Shown here one piece after another: positions 23,140 to 34,640 of a stretch of 64,000 bases of DNA. The notes under the pieces were generated by a model that was not told the origin of the DNA, made no database searches, and saw only the letters and a list, made by a program, of their open reading frames with translations. This stretch comes from Microvelia longipes (Eukaryota > Arthropoda > Insecta > Hemiptera > Veliidae), in NCBI GenBank assembly GCA_018340805.1, contig JACMZG010001911.1:38212798-38276797 (forward strand). Reading direction: 5' to 3'. Each line of letters opens with the position of its first letter. Position 1 is the stretch's first letter. The translations under genes were made by a program, and so were the position numbers.

Positions 23140-26100
23140 ATAAATTAAATGAAGTATTTGAATACTGTGAAGAAGAAAATGAGATACTTAAAAAAACTAA
23201 AACAAATAAACCAAGTATTAACACCGGTCATTCTAGCCCAAACTTGGAATTAAGTGTAGAATTAAATCTAGATGATGATAATAACAGTGAAGTAAATCCT
23301 ATTCCAATTGATAGGGATGACATTCTAAAATATAAAGAAGTTCCAAATTTGTTGACTAATCATTTAAATAATGGTTATTGCATAAAAAATAATATATTTA
23401 TTACCAATACTTTAAGAAGTATAGAAAATAATTTAAGCCATAAAGAGCACAATTCATGTAATGAAATTCAGTCACCTGTTTCACAGTCAGTTACTCTAAA
23501 AAATATTAAAAAAGAAAATTTAATACAAGAAAGAAATAAAACCACAAAAGAAAAAAGCGAATCTATATTATGTGGAAAACAAAAATCTGAACCAATAAAA
23601 AATGATAAAGTTTTCTCTCAAAAAACAAAGCCTGATATTAGTTATTTGTTAGCATCCCTATCAAATTTTCGAGAAATTTCTGTAACGCCAGTAAATACAA
23701 ACCGAGAGATTAGCACAGAATCAACAACTGACAAATTGAATCGGAGCAAGAAAACTCTTTTTACTAGGGAATCTTTAGAAAGAGAAAATAATACAAAAGC
23801 AGTGAACTTTAATATATCCTTAGAAGAACTAGATAAGTCACTCGAAACCACAAAAAATAATATCAATATTACAAAAAGGCTATTTAATAATACAACTTTA
23901 GATAAAAAATTAGAGGAAGGACAAAGACAGGAACTAAGTAATGCCTTAGATAACATGTCAAATAACAAGTTAAATCACAATAAACAGAATGAAGAAAGAT
24001 TTGGAATTACAGAATATCAAGAAATAGCCACTGCAGACCTCAAATCCCCTGTATTTGATAACAGGGGAACACAGAAGCATAACTTGGATCTAGCTGACAG
24101 AGCTTTAAGTGTAAAATATTCTAACTGTTATAGTAATGCCAATAATGTTAGTGTCAATGTAGAAAATAATACTTCGCCAGAGAAGGTAAAAAGAACAACT
24201 CTAATGAACAGTCAATATCAAATAGATAAAAGACAGACATTACAACCCAATAGAAACTTTTTACAGGATGGCTTAAAAGAATCTTTTAGAACAGAAACCT
24301 CTAAGTACTCCCAGAAAAGAGACAAAGTAACTTGCAATACAAATACTAAGTGGGGAAAAGAATCACAAAATTTTAGAGAGCATGACAGTGGATTTGATAG
24401 TAAAAATTCCTATTATGATTTGCAACATACATTCATGGCTAATCATTATAGTAATCAATACGAGCTCACTGAGAATAACCAAATATTGAATATAAATAAA
24501 CTAGATTACTCCATTACACCAAATAGTTATATATCGACTCCAGAAATCTTTCAATCGTTGTCTTTAAGTAATACAGCAGAAAGCAATCAACAGCATACCC
24601 CGGCAAGTTACAATTATTTAGCACTGATGAAGACGCCACCATTACTTTACCCGTTTTATGGTAACTATTACAGCTATCAGCAGCCGGTTTATCCATGCAG
24701 CTCTTTCTATTTGAGTAACATACTAAATAAAGAACAGATGTCAACTACATCTAGTAAACACTGTTCTCCAGTAAATTCAAGCCTCAATATAAGTAATAAC
24801 ACATATAATAACACACCAAAACAAAGTTACATTCACCCACTTGATCCGCGTTTTAAAACTAGAACCGCGACTTACTTAGGAAGTAAAGGAAATGGTTACG
24901 AAATTCGAGATATTGAACGTAAACACACTAGATGTGACAATTCCTTTTTAGAAGATACTAATGTAATTTTAAGCCAAAACTCCAGTAAAATTGTAAGTAA
25001 AAAATACAATTATGATAATTCAAACATGTGGGATCATAGAAAAAAACTTTCACCAAGAAAACGCAAACTAAGTCTATCTTCAAATAATATCCAAACTTTG
25101 CCAGCTACATACTACGATAATCAATTAATAAATAGAGACACAATAAGTCCTCAGAACGCTGGAAGTCCACCTAAGAAACAAAACACAAGTCCTTCTAAAA
25201 AGCAACATATTCAAAGTCTCTCTCCTCAGCATGATATAAGTCCATCTAAGAAACAAGTCTTGAGTCCTTCTAAAAAACAAAATATTCAAAGTATCTCTCT
25301 TCGTTATAATGAAAGTCCATCTTCTCAGCAAGCTCAATATGTATCTAGGAAGCAAGACACAAGTCCTTCCAAGGAACAGCATGCTCAAAGTCTCATTCCT
25401 GAGGTTGCTGATAGTGCTTCCAGGAAGCTAGACGAATGTCTATCCAGGGATGATCTAGATCTACAGTCTACAAAACTTGAAAGCCAATTCACACAGCCCT
25501 ATTTAAAAAATGATAACCAAATGCCATGCTCTACTCAAAACAATGAACGTGAGATCAGCCTATTTACTGAACAAGATCAAATTCCATCTCAAGGCCATAA
25601 TTCAAGTTCTCCACCCAGGAATGATTTAATGAAATATTGCACAGTAGCAAAAACAATGTATTCGAAACCAATGGATATTTCAAATGCTGAACATGGTAAA
25701 AATAAATCAGTGACTGGAATAGGCTTTTCCATGAGTGATCAATGTGCTAACAATTTCCCTTTGCCAACAGCCGGACAAAAACAAAATCTTGTAAACAAAA
25801 CAATTAATTTTAATATACTAAACAATGGCCACAATAAAAGTTTGAAAAATGAACTATTGAATCATGCGAGTAATAGCCAAAAAAATGGTCAAAGTGGCCA
25901 GACTATTGAAGGATATGCCATCACTCAAATGACCAATAATCAGCGAACCAATAACCTAGGCTATATCCAAGATAAAAATAAAAGCCACCTAAATAAATTA
26001 AGTCAAAGGTTTCAATATGAAAATTTGTATGGAGGTCTACCTCCACCGATGAATAAAATTAAAGATACAAATCCAACATACTCAAAGGAAGAAAACCAAT

Positions 26101-27758
26101 CACCAACAACTGAATTTCCAGCCAGTTTTGAACAAGAAAGTTACCAAGTTATCTTAGACATTGTGAATAATCCGACAAATGATTTTAAGAGAAATGATAA
26201 GAAAATATTGACAGGAAAACCAAATTCGATTGTAGACCTTCTTGCAGATTTGTCAGATCCAAGTGAGTCCACAACAGAGCAAATGTCCACTGCAACAAGC
26301 TCACATTTTCTGGAAACGACTGACGGTATTGTTACTAGTGTAGGAAAGAATACCTCTACTGTAACAACAGGGGAGGACCTATTCGTGACTCTGGAAAGAC
26401 TATTTTCTGACACTTCAGGTAAAATATTTACACAGCATAGAACTAAAGCAAATATCCCATTAGTTACTCAATGCCAAGACCATCATCAACATTTGTATCA
26501 AATGCATAATGAAAAAAATCTTTTAGAAGATCCATCAATGTTTAATGCAGAATGTAAAAATTACAATACAGATTTATCTACTCTATTAAAAGATCTAACA
26601 AATGAATCTACTATGGATACGACATCATGGGACCTTTCTACTGAAAACAACAATATTGAATCAACTAAAGTTTCCAACCACCCGAAAATGTCTAATACCA
26701 GTGAATCAGAGTATCAAAATGATTTAAAGTTTGAAAATATACAAAAAGTTACTTCAAAAGTTACAACAGGAAAACACCTTGTAATAGCCAATGGCATAAC
26801 TTTAAACAACAGAAATAAAAAGAAGAAACGCAAAGAAAAACTAAACAACAATAAAACGAATACACTAAAAAGTAAAAATTATGGAAAGCAATCAGCAGGT
26901 AAACCTAGAAAATCAGTTTTTCCTTCAGATATCAAAAATGATAAACAAATTAAAGTTTCCAGCCACCTAGATATTTGTAATAATACCAAGGATCCAGAGA
27001 ATTGCAATGATTTAAAGTTTGAAACTTATAAAAAAATAACTTCAAAAGATAATACACAAACAAGCTTTGTAACAGTCAATGACATAACTTTAAACAACAA
27101 AACTAAAGAAATAAAACAGAATAAAACAGAAAAAGTATCTAGAAAAAATGATGCAGGTAAACATAGAGAACCAGTTCTTTCTTCTAACAACAAACAAAGT
27201 AAAGTTCTATGTCGCCTAAAAATTCCCAAAACCAGTGAATTAGAGAATCATAGTGATTTAAAGTTTGAAAACAATCATAAAATAAATTCAAAAGTTTCAA
27301 CACAAACAAGCCTAGTAGTTAATAAAACAATTTCAAACAAAAGAAATCAAAATAAAAAACACAAAGGAAAAACAAAAGTAAATCAGAAAAAAACAGATAA
27401 AGTAAAAAGTAAAAAAAATTCAAAACATTCTGGGGGTAAACTAAGACAATCGGTTATGTTAGGTCAAAATCCCATCAAAACAACACATATTTCAACAACG
27501 GAAACAAATAAAAAGATATCAACTATGAGTAATTTAAACAAGGATAAGCCTTCATCCTCCACAGAAAATATAAGTTGTAATAAATGCAGTAGTCAATCCT
27601 TGGATAAGTCTATTTCCAAACAAAATACACTCTCAAAAAATATAAATATCTCTAAAAACGAAGTGAATCTACGAATGAAAAAAACTGTAACTTCAAGCCC
27701 AATTCAAAAAAAGAGATGCAACAAAAATCAAACAGATCATAAAACAAGAATTTCTTAA
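23140..27758 (+). CDS. Novel large nuclear-type protein, coding exon 5 (main exon)
   Basis: A 4.6-kb exon completes a 1649-residue product (exons 115+81+81+54+4619 nt, all phase 1). I do not recognise the protein. It is rich in Asn, Ser, Lys and Thr, with no signal peptide or membrane span. Residues about 777-864 carry repeated SPSKKQ-type units with Ser-Pro sites. Residues about 1297-1540 contain three imperfect repeats, each starting DLKFE and ending in a Lys/Arg-rich run (NKKKKRKEK, KEIKQNKTE, NQNKKHKGK) typical of nuclear-localisation signals. Together with three SUMO-type motifs near the N-terminus this suggests a nuclear, chromatin or transcription role (inference). The reading frame is fully open for 1538 codons, so the gene is very probably active. 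The TAA at 27756 may be secondary: coding-like sequence continues in frame behind it. A spliced transcript would settle the structure. Confidence 0.75.
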
Positions 27759-28603
27759 GAGTCAAAAGAATCATTGGTTTGTCATCAAAAGTCACAGCAA
27801 AAACATAGAAAATTTAACAGCAAAAGTAATGAAACTGAACATAAATCAATAAATAGAAGGAATTTTGATAATAAAAATATACCACACCATGGTAAAAATG
27901 TAACCAACTACACAAGTTTAAGTAACAAATCTTGTGATAAAAATATTCACATACTTACTTGATCAATAAAGAATCTAAGTCCCAAAATTTGATTTTAAGT
28001 AATATTACTAAAAATATTTTCACTATGCCAAAACCTTTAGTTGAAGAGGCAAGAGATGGAATTAAAAATAAAATTCTAAGTCAGCCCAGTAAAGAATCTT
28101 GTGAACCTCAAATTATGCCTAATAGTACTCATTCAAGAATTGAAGAAGAAAGTCCCTGTATTAAAAGAAACAACTAAGTGTAAGAACATTAAAATATTCT
28201 CGGTCAGAAACAGTAAGGGAAAACCCAAAGAAAAGGAAAGGTTGTAACTCATCAAATGAAGAGGAAACCCAGCCGTTAGATGTTTATATTCAATAGAAAT
28301 TCAAGGACTACATTAATATCATGCCATATGTGTTCTTTTAAAACAGAATCAGCAGAAAAGTGGATCATACACTTTAAAAATGATCATAAAACTGAATATT
28401 TCTATTGTACATTCTGTCATTACACTTTATCAGACAAGAGACAAGGAGACTATATGAAACAGCATATAAATGCAAAACATTTAGGGAAAAAGTCATTTTC
28501 TTGTAAAGAATGCAACTTTACAACAGGTTGGAGAAATTGTTTAAAAATACACAGTCTTTCCCATAAAAAACGTACAACATTTAAGGATAGAAGAAAGTTC
28601 TAA
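27759..28603 (+). pseudogene. Broken C-terminal extension with three C2H2 zinc fingers
   Basis: Behind the TAA the same frame stays open to 27962 (Lys/Asn/Ser-rich, like the exon before it). Coding-like sequence then moves to another frame (27965-28177), a third (28180-28290, KKRKGCNSSNEEETQ) and back (28290-28603). The last part has three zinc fingers: C-x2-C-x12-H-x4-H starting at 28322, a second with CTFC and QHINAKH, and a third with CKEC and HSLSH. One stop and three frame changes in 845 bp contrast with none in the preceding 4.6 kb. Either a truncated gene is losing its finger domain, or the sequence has local errors, or short introns are hidden here. Confidence 0.55.
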
Positions 28604-28727
28604 AAGAAAAATTGTATATAAAGGTAACTTCAATCAGTTACATGTATAAAGAACTAATTCTAATGTTACAGCTGTTTGTAACATGAGAAAAAATAGATTG
28701 GTAACTTTTTTAAAAATGATTTAATTT

Positions 28728-28733
28728 AATAAA
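28728..28733 (+). terminator. AATAAA polyadenylation signal candidate
   Basis: AATAAA lies 125 bp after the stop of the zinc-finger segment and just before a 5S-cored repeat. It would suit the original 3' end of the first gene, implying that the zinc-finger segment was or is within its transcript. Confidence 0.4.
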
Positions 28734-28764
28734 AAGAGAAATACAAAAGACTACAATATAACAA

Positions 28765-29510
28765 AAAATTGGGTACGGGGTACCTTGGAACTTTTCCTCA
28801 TCACATTGGATTTGCTTCGCTCATTCTCAGAATATACAATTCGGCAAATTTATGCTGCAACATGTCTTCGGACTCACTTCGCTCATCCTCAGACAGTTAT
28901 TGCATCTGTATCAATATCAGCGGTCACCGATACAGCACTGACCATGCTCAATGCTGCTTAATTTTTATTATCCAAAAAAATCATAGACATAATTGTTGTA
29001 TTGAAACGAAACTTGGTGTATATATTTATTAAGTAAAGGTGTACACTTGTTCCAAATTTAAACTAAATTGAATCATTTCTGATTTTTTAAAAAACATACA
29101 CAAGTCATTCAATAAAAATTAAACTAATCCTGATAATGAGATGAAACAAACACATATGTTAGTCTTATATACGGCTACCTGTGTGCTAAATCTCAATCCG
29201 ATTGCACAATTTTTCCGCATTTTATGATTTTTCAAAATTTTTGCTAAGCCATTATCGCGGGTTAATGACGTCATAAAAAATATTTTCCGAATAGCACAAC
29301 TACAGCAGTAGACTGATTGTTGATCAACTCAGCATGAATTCAATAGGAGCTACGATGATAACAGACACACACCATACAAATGAGAAAATCACTCAGGCCT
29401 TTAAAACACCTAAAACAGATAATTCCAGTTTCATCCCAATTATAGATTTTTTTGTGAACACAATACTTTTCCTTTATACCTACGGTATAAATGAGGAAAA
29501 GTAAAAATAT
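28765..29510 (-). repeat. 5S-cored composite repeat, full length
   Basis: Antisense copy of about 745 bp. Left border AAAATTGGGTACGGGGTACC; tail with CTTCGCTCATTCTCAG and GACTCACTTCGCTCATCC; 5S core at about 28925-28975 (complement of AATTAAGCAGCATTGAGCAT and GGTCAGTGCTGTATCGGTGA); body to ATGAGGAAAAGTAAAAA. It is one of the most complete copies in the window. Confidence 0.8.
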
Positions 29511-30108
29511 AAGTGTTACAATAATTTTACCTCTCTCAGATAAAGCTTGTGCTGCAGAGATGGAGTCCCTTAACTCTATAAACAATATGTATACACATCT
29601 TAGGCCTATGTTAGTAATTAGATAGTACTTAACCTATGTTAGTATGTAATTAATATAATTTAATGGATTATAATTTTTTTTATTGTTTATTAGCTTATTA
29701 TATAATTGTATTCCATGACTAATAGCTAAATCCGCCTTAGAGCTAGTAACTACTCTAGGTACAGGGTCCCTTTGTAATTATTAGTATATATAAAATACTT
29801 AACCAGCAATTTTTTCTTAATTAAGATTTTTAGGTTTAACTCAAAGAATACATAAAATAAGATGGTCCTAGGATTTATTATTTTTGACAAGAAATGGTTA
29901 GTTCCCTAGCTAGTCAACAGGAGCGCTAGTGTGTAATTTAGTAGTCTTATTATGCCAATTACGAAAATGTGCCACTACTGTCTAATATTCAGCAAGCTAC
30001 TTCTGGCACAAGACAAATTAATCCAAATATTTACTTAGTATAATCTACTTGACCAATTTCAAGTAGATACACAGGTCATTAAAATGGTAATAAAAAATAA
30101 GAGTTATA
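29511..30108. other. Intergenic, no feature seen
   Basis: AT-rich sequence between a 5S-cored repeat and a foldback element. No convincing exon or repeat was recognised. Confidence 0.5.
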
Positions 30109-31912
30109 CAGGGTGTTTCATATAAAGTGTCCACCATAAAAGGAGGTGATAGTACTCCTCAAAAGGAACATAAAATGTCCTATAAAAAAAACCCCGATCT
30201 CCAACCGTTTTCCCACAAGGTCAAATTTAATATTTCAAAAAAATATTTGACCTCACATCATAAAATTGTTAATAGGGATTTAACTATTCAAGTTAGAAAG
30301 GCGAAATTAGTATCATTAGAAAGCTGAGTAAATTTCCTAAAGGACAAACTACTAACTATGTCAAATATTTTGGAACTACTGCCCAAAATTTTGCATGAAA
30401 CAAGATTTATTTTAAAAAATTAATTTTATGGAATTTTTGTAGTAGGGCATTAGAGGAAGTAAGAGATGAGCAAAAGTTCAGCCAAGAACGGAAAAAACTT
30501 CTCTTATGATTGCCCTTTAAGAAAATGTAAATATTTTTATACATTCAACAGTCAAAAATGTAAGCTATTGTTGCTAGAAGTTGCAAAAACTGATCATTTT
30601 TGTTGTATAAAAGTGAAAATAATGTGTTATTTTAACAAAATATTTTATTTTCGAAAATAATTTAATAATACGATTTTTAGACTCTAGAAGGTAAAATAAA
30701 CCTATTTTATTCTTACACATTTTTCTCTAAAACCACTCTTTTCCTTGCTTTAGTGATTTTTAATTATTTTATGTACCATGTAATTACCATTGTAGACATA
30801 TGCAAAAATGCCGAAAAAATATCAGTTTTTCCAACTTCTAGGAAGAATGGCTTAAAATTTTGACTATTGAATGTATAAAAATATTTACATTTTCTTAAAG
30901 GGCAATCATAAGAGAAGTTTTTTCCGTTCTTGGCTGAACTTATCATTAGAAAGCTGAGTAAATTTCCTAAAGGGCAAACTACTAACTATGTCAAATATTT
31001 TGGAACTACTGCCCAAAAATTTACATGAAAAATGATTTTTTGAAAAAATTGTATTTTATGAAATTTTTATGGTAGGGCATTAGAGGAAGTAAGAGATGAG
31101 CCAAGAAAGGAAAAAACTTCTCTTATGATTGCCCTTAAAGAAAATCCAAATTTCATCATACATTCAATAGTCAAAATTTTAAGCCATTCTTCCTAGAAGT
31201 TGTAAAAACCGATATTTTTTGGGCATTTTTTGATATCTCTACAATGTTAATTACATGGTACATAAAATAATTAAAAATCTATAAAAATAGTGGTTTTAGA
31301 GAAAAATGTGTAAGAATAAAATATGTTTATTTTACCTCCTAGAGTCTAAAAATCGTATTATAAGGTTACTTACGAAAAAAATATTTTGTCAAAATAACAC
31401 ATAATTTTCTCTTTTATACGACAAAAATTATCAGTTTTTGCAACTTCTAGCAACAATAGATTACATTTTTGACTATTGAATGTATGATGAAATTTGGATT
31501 TTCTTTAAGGGCAATCATAAGAGAAGTTTTTTCCGTTCTTGGCTAAACTTTTGCTCTACTATAAAAATGCCCTACTATAAAAATTTCATAAAATACTTTT
31601 TTTTTAAAAAATCATTTTTCATGTAAATTTTTGGGCAGTAGTTCCAAAATATTTGACATAGTTAGTAGTTTGCACTTTAGGAAATTTACTCAGCTTTCTA
31701 ACCAACGAGACCAATTTCGCTTTTCTAGCTTGAACAGTTTAAACGCTATTAACAATTTTATGATGTGAGGTCAAATATGTTTTTAAAATATTAAATTTGA
31801 CCTTGTGGGAAAACGGTTGGAGATCGGGGTTTATATTATAGAACATTTTTTGTTCCCCTTGAGGAGTACTATCACCTCCTTCTTTGGTGGACACTTTATA
31901 TGAAACACCCTG
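30109..31912. mobile_element. 1.8-kb foldback element with CAGGGTGTTTC termini
   Basis: The ends are inverted for 27 bp or more (CAGGGTGTTTCATATAAAGT, then GTCCACC). The inverted similarity continues inward (GGAGGTGATAGTACTCCTC, ACCCCGATCTCCAACCG, TTTCCCACAAGGTCAAATTT). The interior is built from a repeated block containing TTCAGCCAAGAACGG, AAAACTTCTCTTATGATTGC and ATTAGAAAGCTGAGTAAATT. The block is present about four times in alternating orientation (30314-30560 plus, 30790-30943 minus, 30944-31190 plus, 31440-31710 minus). The small open frames on it are not genes. No transposase is present. Confidence 0.75.
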
Positions 31913-32092
31913 AATATATATAGGTCTTTTTGTCCATAGTTAACAATCTTCTTTATATTTTTAATGTCTACTCGTTAGTTTTTATATATTTTTAATATTG
32001 TTTAATGCAAAGTAATTAATTACAAATCAATATGAAACATAATAAAAAAAATTTAATGACAGTTTAAAAATTGTTTCAATGTCCATACTGTG
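31913..32092. other. 3' flank of the RING-like gene
   Basis: AT-rich sequence following the minus-strand stop codon. ATTAAA-type signals are present, but no canonical AATAAA was identified with confidence. Confidence 0.35.
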
Positions 32093-32227
32093 TTACAAAG
32101 GGTTTCCAGTAATATGCCTTATATATGCATAATATAACTTAAGAATTTCATCTCTGTCTTTTTTGACAAGGGTCTTTTTACAATTGGCTTCCAAGCATTT
32201 TACATTGTGAAAATTATCTTCATAACT
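32093..32227 (-). CDS. Membrane-anchored RING-like protein, coding exon 3
   Basis: Last coding exon: acceptor CTCATTTCAG (minus strand), phase 0, 44 codons and TAA. It carries the last putative zinc ligands C100 and C105 (KCLEANCKK) and a basic C-terminal helix-like tail. Confidence 0.7.
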   Translation of the reverse strand, partial: SYEDNFHNVKCLEANCKKTLVKKDRDEILKLYYAYIRHITGNPL

Positions 32228-32910
32228 CTGAAATGAGATGATTAAAATTAGAATTATTAATATATGTAAGGTACTTTTTAAGACACAAGAAGTAATAAGA
32301 AAAAAGAAACAAAAAAACGAAGACAGAAAAAATTAGCGAATTTCCAAATTAAAAAAACGTGATTTGTTTAAATTATGTTATATAATGCTGAACATTAGGT
32401 TACATTACATTATGTTATATAATGCTGTTGATAAAATTTAACTTTATCTATTTGCCTAACGTCATCATTGTGGGTCACACATTTCATAAACATTTTTGTT
32501 CGGATACGAGAAACATATTGCACATAAACCTGAACAATCTATATACATTCTTGATCAGGGAGTCTTATCTTTTCAAAAATCCAACTCCCCCTCCATGACC
32601 CCGACCTTATAAGCTCATATTTTTCCATTGGAAATTCACTAGTATATACATTTTTAGCAAATATTCAAAAGAAAAATCTTGTTGTTAAAATAATTTTTTT
32701 GAGGATATGGCCTGAAGATGACACAAAGGGGTTGAAATATATGGATCACTTGAAAATAATTTGTAAAACGAAAATCAACATTTTTCCAAATAAATTAATC
32801 TAATTTATCTTTTATCAATGAGATCTCAACAGCTTTCAATCAGTTCATCAAATAATGAAACATCAATATTCAGATTTCAAGTTTACAAAAATGTTTCCCA
32901 GATTACATAC

Positions 32911-33019
32911 CGCTAAAATAATTGGAGAGCCAAAACATTTGTAATGACAGAAATGTAAACAGCTCAGTTGATAGGCTTCAAACCCTTCAAATTCCTCTTC
33001 ACAAAAAGAACATTTCTTT
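32911..33019 (-). CDS. Membrane-anchored RING-like protein, coding exon 2
   Basis: Acceptor TTGTTCATAG, donor TTAGCG|GTATGT, residues 53-89. It holds the core of the zinc-binding module: KKCSFCEEEF (C56, C59) and LSCLHFCHYKC (C73, H75, H78, C81). This is the C-x-H-x2-H-x2-C arrangement of RING-H2 domains. Confidence 0.75.
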
Positions 33020-33437
33020 CTATGAACAAATACAACATATAATTAATAAAAAAAAATGTATGGAAATGAAGGAATGATTTTAAATTCAAATAGTTTTCCA
33101 CAATGGAGATTTTCAAACTACAACCAGATGTATGCACGATTGTTAAGATGCATCAATTTTAACAAATCTATAACAAATAAAACCATCTGCCAAGCAAACT
33201 AGTATATATTCTTATTAAGAGGATACTGAATAGAGTTATAATCCAAAAAATTTGCAGAGATCCATTAGCAGATTTTTCACAAGGAAGCAAGCATTCCAAA
33301 AGAAATTTGCCTGGCACACACCAGAATATTTGTTGGTTACTTAATTTACTGTGAACTGGTTTTAATAGATTAAGCACCAAAAACATATATAATAACATTT
33401 TTCTTGTCAAAATATGTTAATTCAATCTTACTAAGAC

Positions 33438-33660
33438 TCATACAATTTTTTTGTTTCCCTTTAGTGAATTCAAATGGTTTTAGAAGGTTTAAGCTTAAGA
33501 GACTTGGTCTAGTACTTTTTCGTGGTTGTGTTTTACGTTTAATACAGGGTAAGAACACCGTGTAAACTCCATTTTCAATCACAGTATTGTGAGAATTATC
33601 GGTGAATATATTTAACATCCATCTGTCAAACTTTTCAATATCAACAAAAAAATATTTATA
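33438..33660 (-). other. Unassigned open frame with splice-like ends
   Basis: On the minus strand about 74 codons (KYFFVDIEKFDRWMLNIF, then IKRKTQPRKSTR) run from a weak acceptor (GGGTATTAG) to strong donors (TT|GTATGAGT and TTA|GTAAGATT). Composition is coding-like. Its ends would not keep the frame between exons 1 and 2 of the surrounding gene, so it is not a simple cassette exon of it. It could be an exon of another transcript, a relic, or chance. Confidence 0.2.
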
Positions 33661-33859
33661 GTTCTTTTTATTTCTAATACCCACCTTTCATCTATTCTGA
33701 CTTTTTTTTTATTACTCTCCTCTCCTATAACCGATCAGAGAAGAACTACAGACGAAGAACCACCGCCAGTAAAAATGAAAAGGAGACACATTCACGGAAA
33801 CATATCATCGATAATGTCTCTCAACCCAGAAACCAGGCAACTCTCCAAAGAACACATAG

Positions 33860-34125
33860 AGCTTTACCACAGAAAGCAGTTTTTCTAAGAGATTTTAACA
33901 GTGACCATCCACCTTAGGGGTCTTCAACAGCAGACAGACCAGGAGCATTAGTCAATGAAGGTTAGCCAACATTCCTTCACCTTTCCACAGGGCATATGGT
34001 GCACATTGATCCCACATACTGCTGCCCCCCCCCCCATTTGCAGTTACTTAACTCCAAATGGTGGATAGGCAGATCTGATCATAAAGCAATATTCTTAGAA
34101 ATAGACACGGAAAGACAGCAGTTGG
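33860..34125 (+). pseudogene. Non-LTR retrotransposon endonuclease relic
   Basis: Translating with interruptions gives LRDFNSDHPP, then STADRPGALVNE, HIDPTYC and KWWIGRSDHKAIFLEI, in the order of the APE-type endonuclease of I/Jockey-like LINEs. The DFN and SDH motifs correspond to catalytic blocks. Stops break it (for example TAG directly after DHPP). The GC content is higher than in the flanks. Possible RNase H traces continue around 34690-34950, but I cannot support them well. Confidence 0.6.
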
Positions 34126-34568
34126 ATCCAACACAGTCTCCGAAATAGCAGATTGGGAGAAATTCAACACAACTATCATTTCCTGCAGTAAAAAAATCCA
34201 GGCTCCTTAAGATCTCTAACTTGCTTCAGGAGGCAGTGGGAGAGCTCAACCTTAATGTGAGAGGGGAAAGGTCGCTCCTTCTTCTTGCTCTTCTGAAGGT
34301 GCCGCCCCCACCTCCAACCAGTCTATTACGACTCACAGACATCGTCGAGTCGAAAAAGAAGAGAAGGAAAACTGTGAATCCCACAGTTTGACTTGTATTA
34401 ACCTTTAATGTCTTTCTCTTAGCCGTTTATTCTTTTATATCTGGTAATTTTTATTCATATTTAATTTATATTTGTTTTACTGTCTTGACTTTATTTATTT
34501 GTTTTTATTTATTGTTTTAGTATTGACTATTTATAATTAATTTTTTATGGTTTCTATTTCTTTGTACA

Positions 34569-34640
34569 GGCACTGATGATGGCCTCATGTTAGGTTGAAA
34601 GCACTTTGAATAAATTATTGTTTTGTGGAGAGACTCTTTT
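34569..34640 (+). repeat. Retroelement-type 3' end
   Basis: CACTGATGATGGCCTCATG, then GTTGAAAGC, then TTTTGTGGAGAGACTCTTTT. It shares the ordered motif of 6774-6890 (minus) and 60385-60475, and lies about 450 bp downstream of the endonuclease relic on the same strand. Confidence 0.45.

Noticed and set aside
24514..24744. Minus-strand frames under the large exon (also 23642-23968, 25125-25388, 26141-26413, 27026-27229)
   Set aside because: Shadows of the plus-strand coding sequence.
28925..28975. A true 5S rRNA gene
   Set aside because: Only the internal part aligns; the 5' and 3' stems of 5S rRNA are absent and every copy sits inside the same longer repeat.
30466..30660. Open frames sharing NGKNFSYDCPLRKCKYFYTF on both strands
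   Set aside because: They come from the repeated block in the foldback element and change frame between copies.
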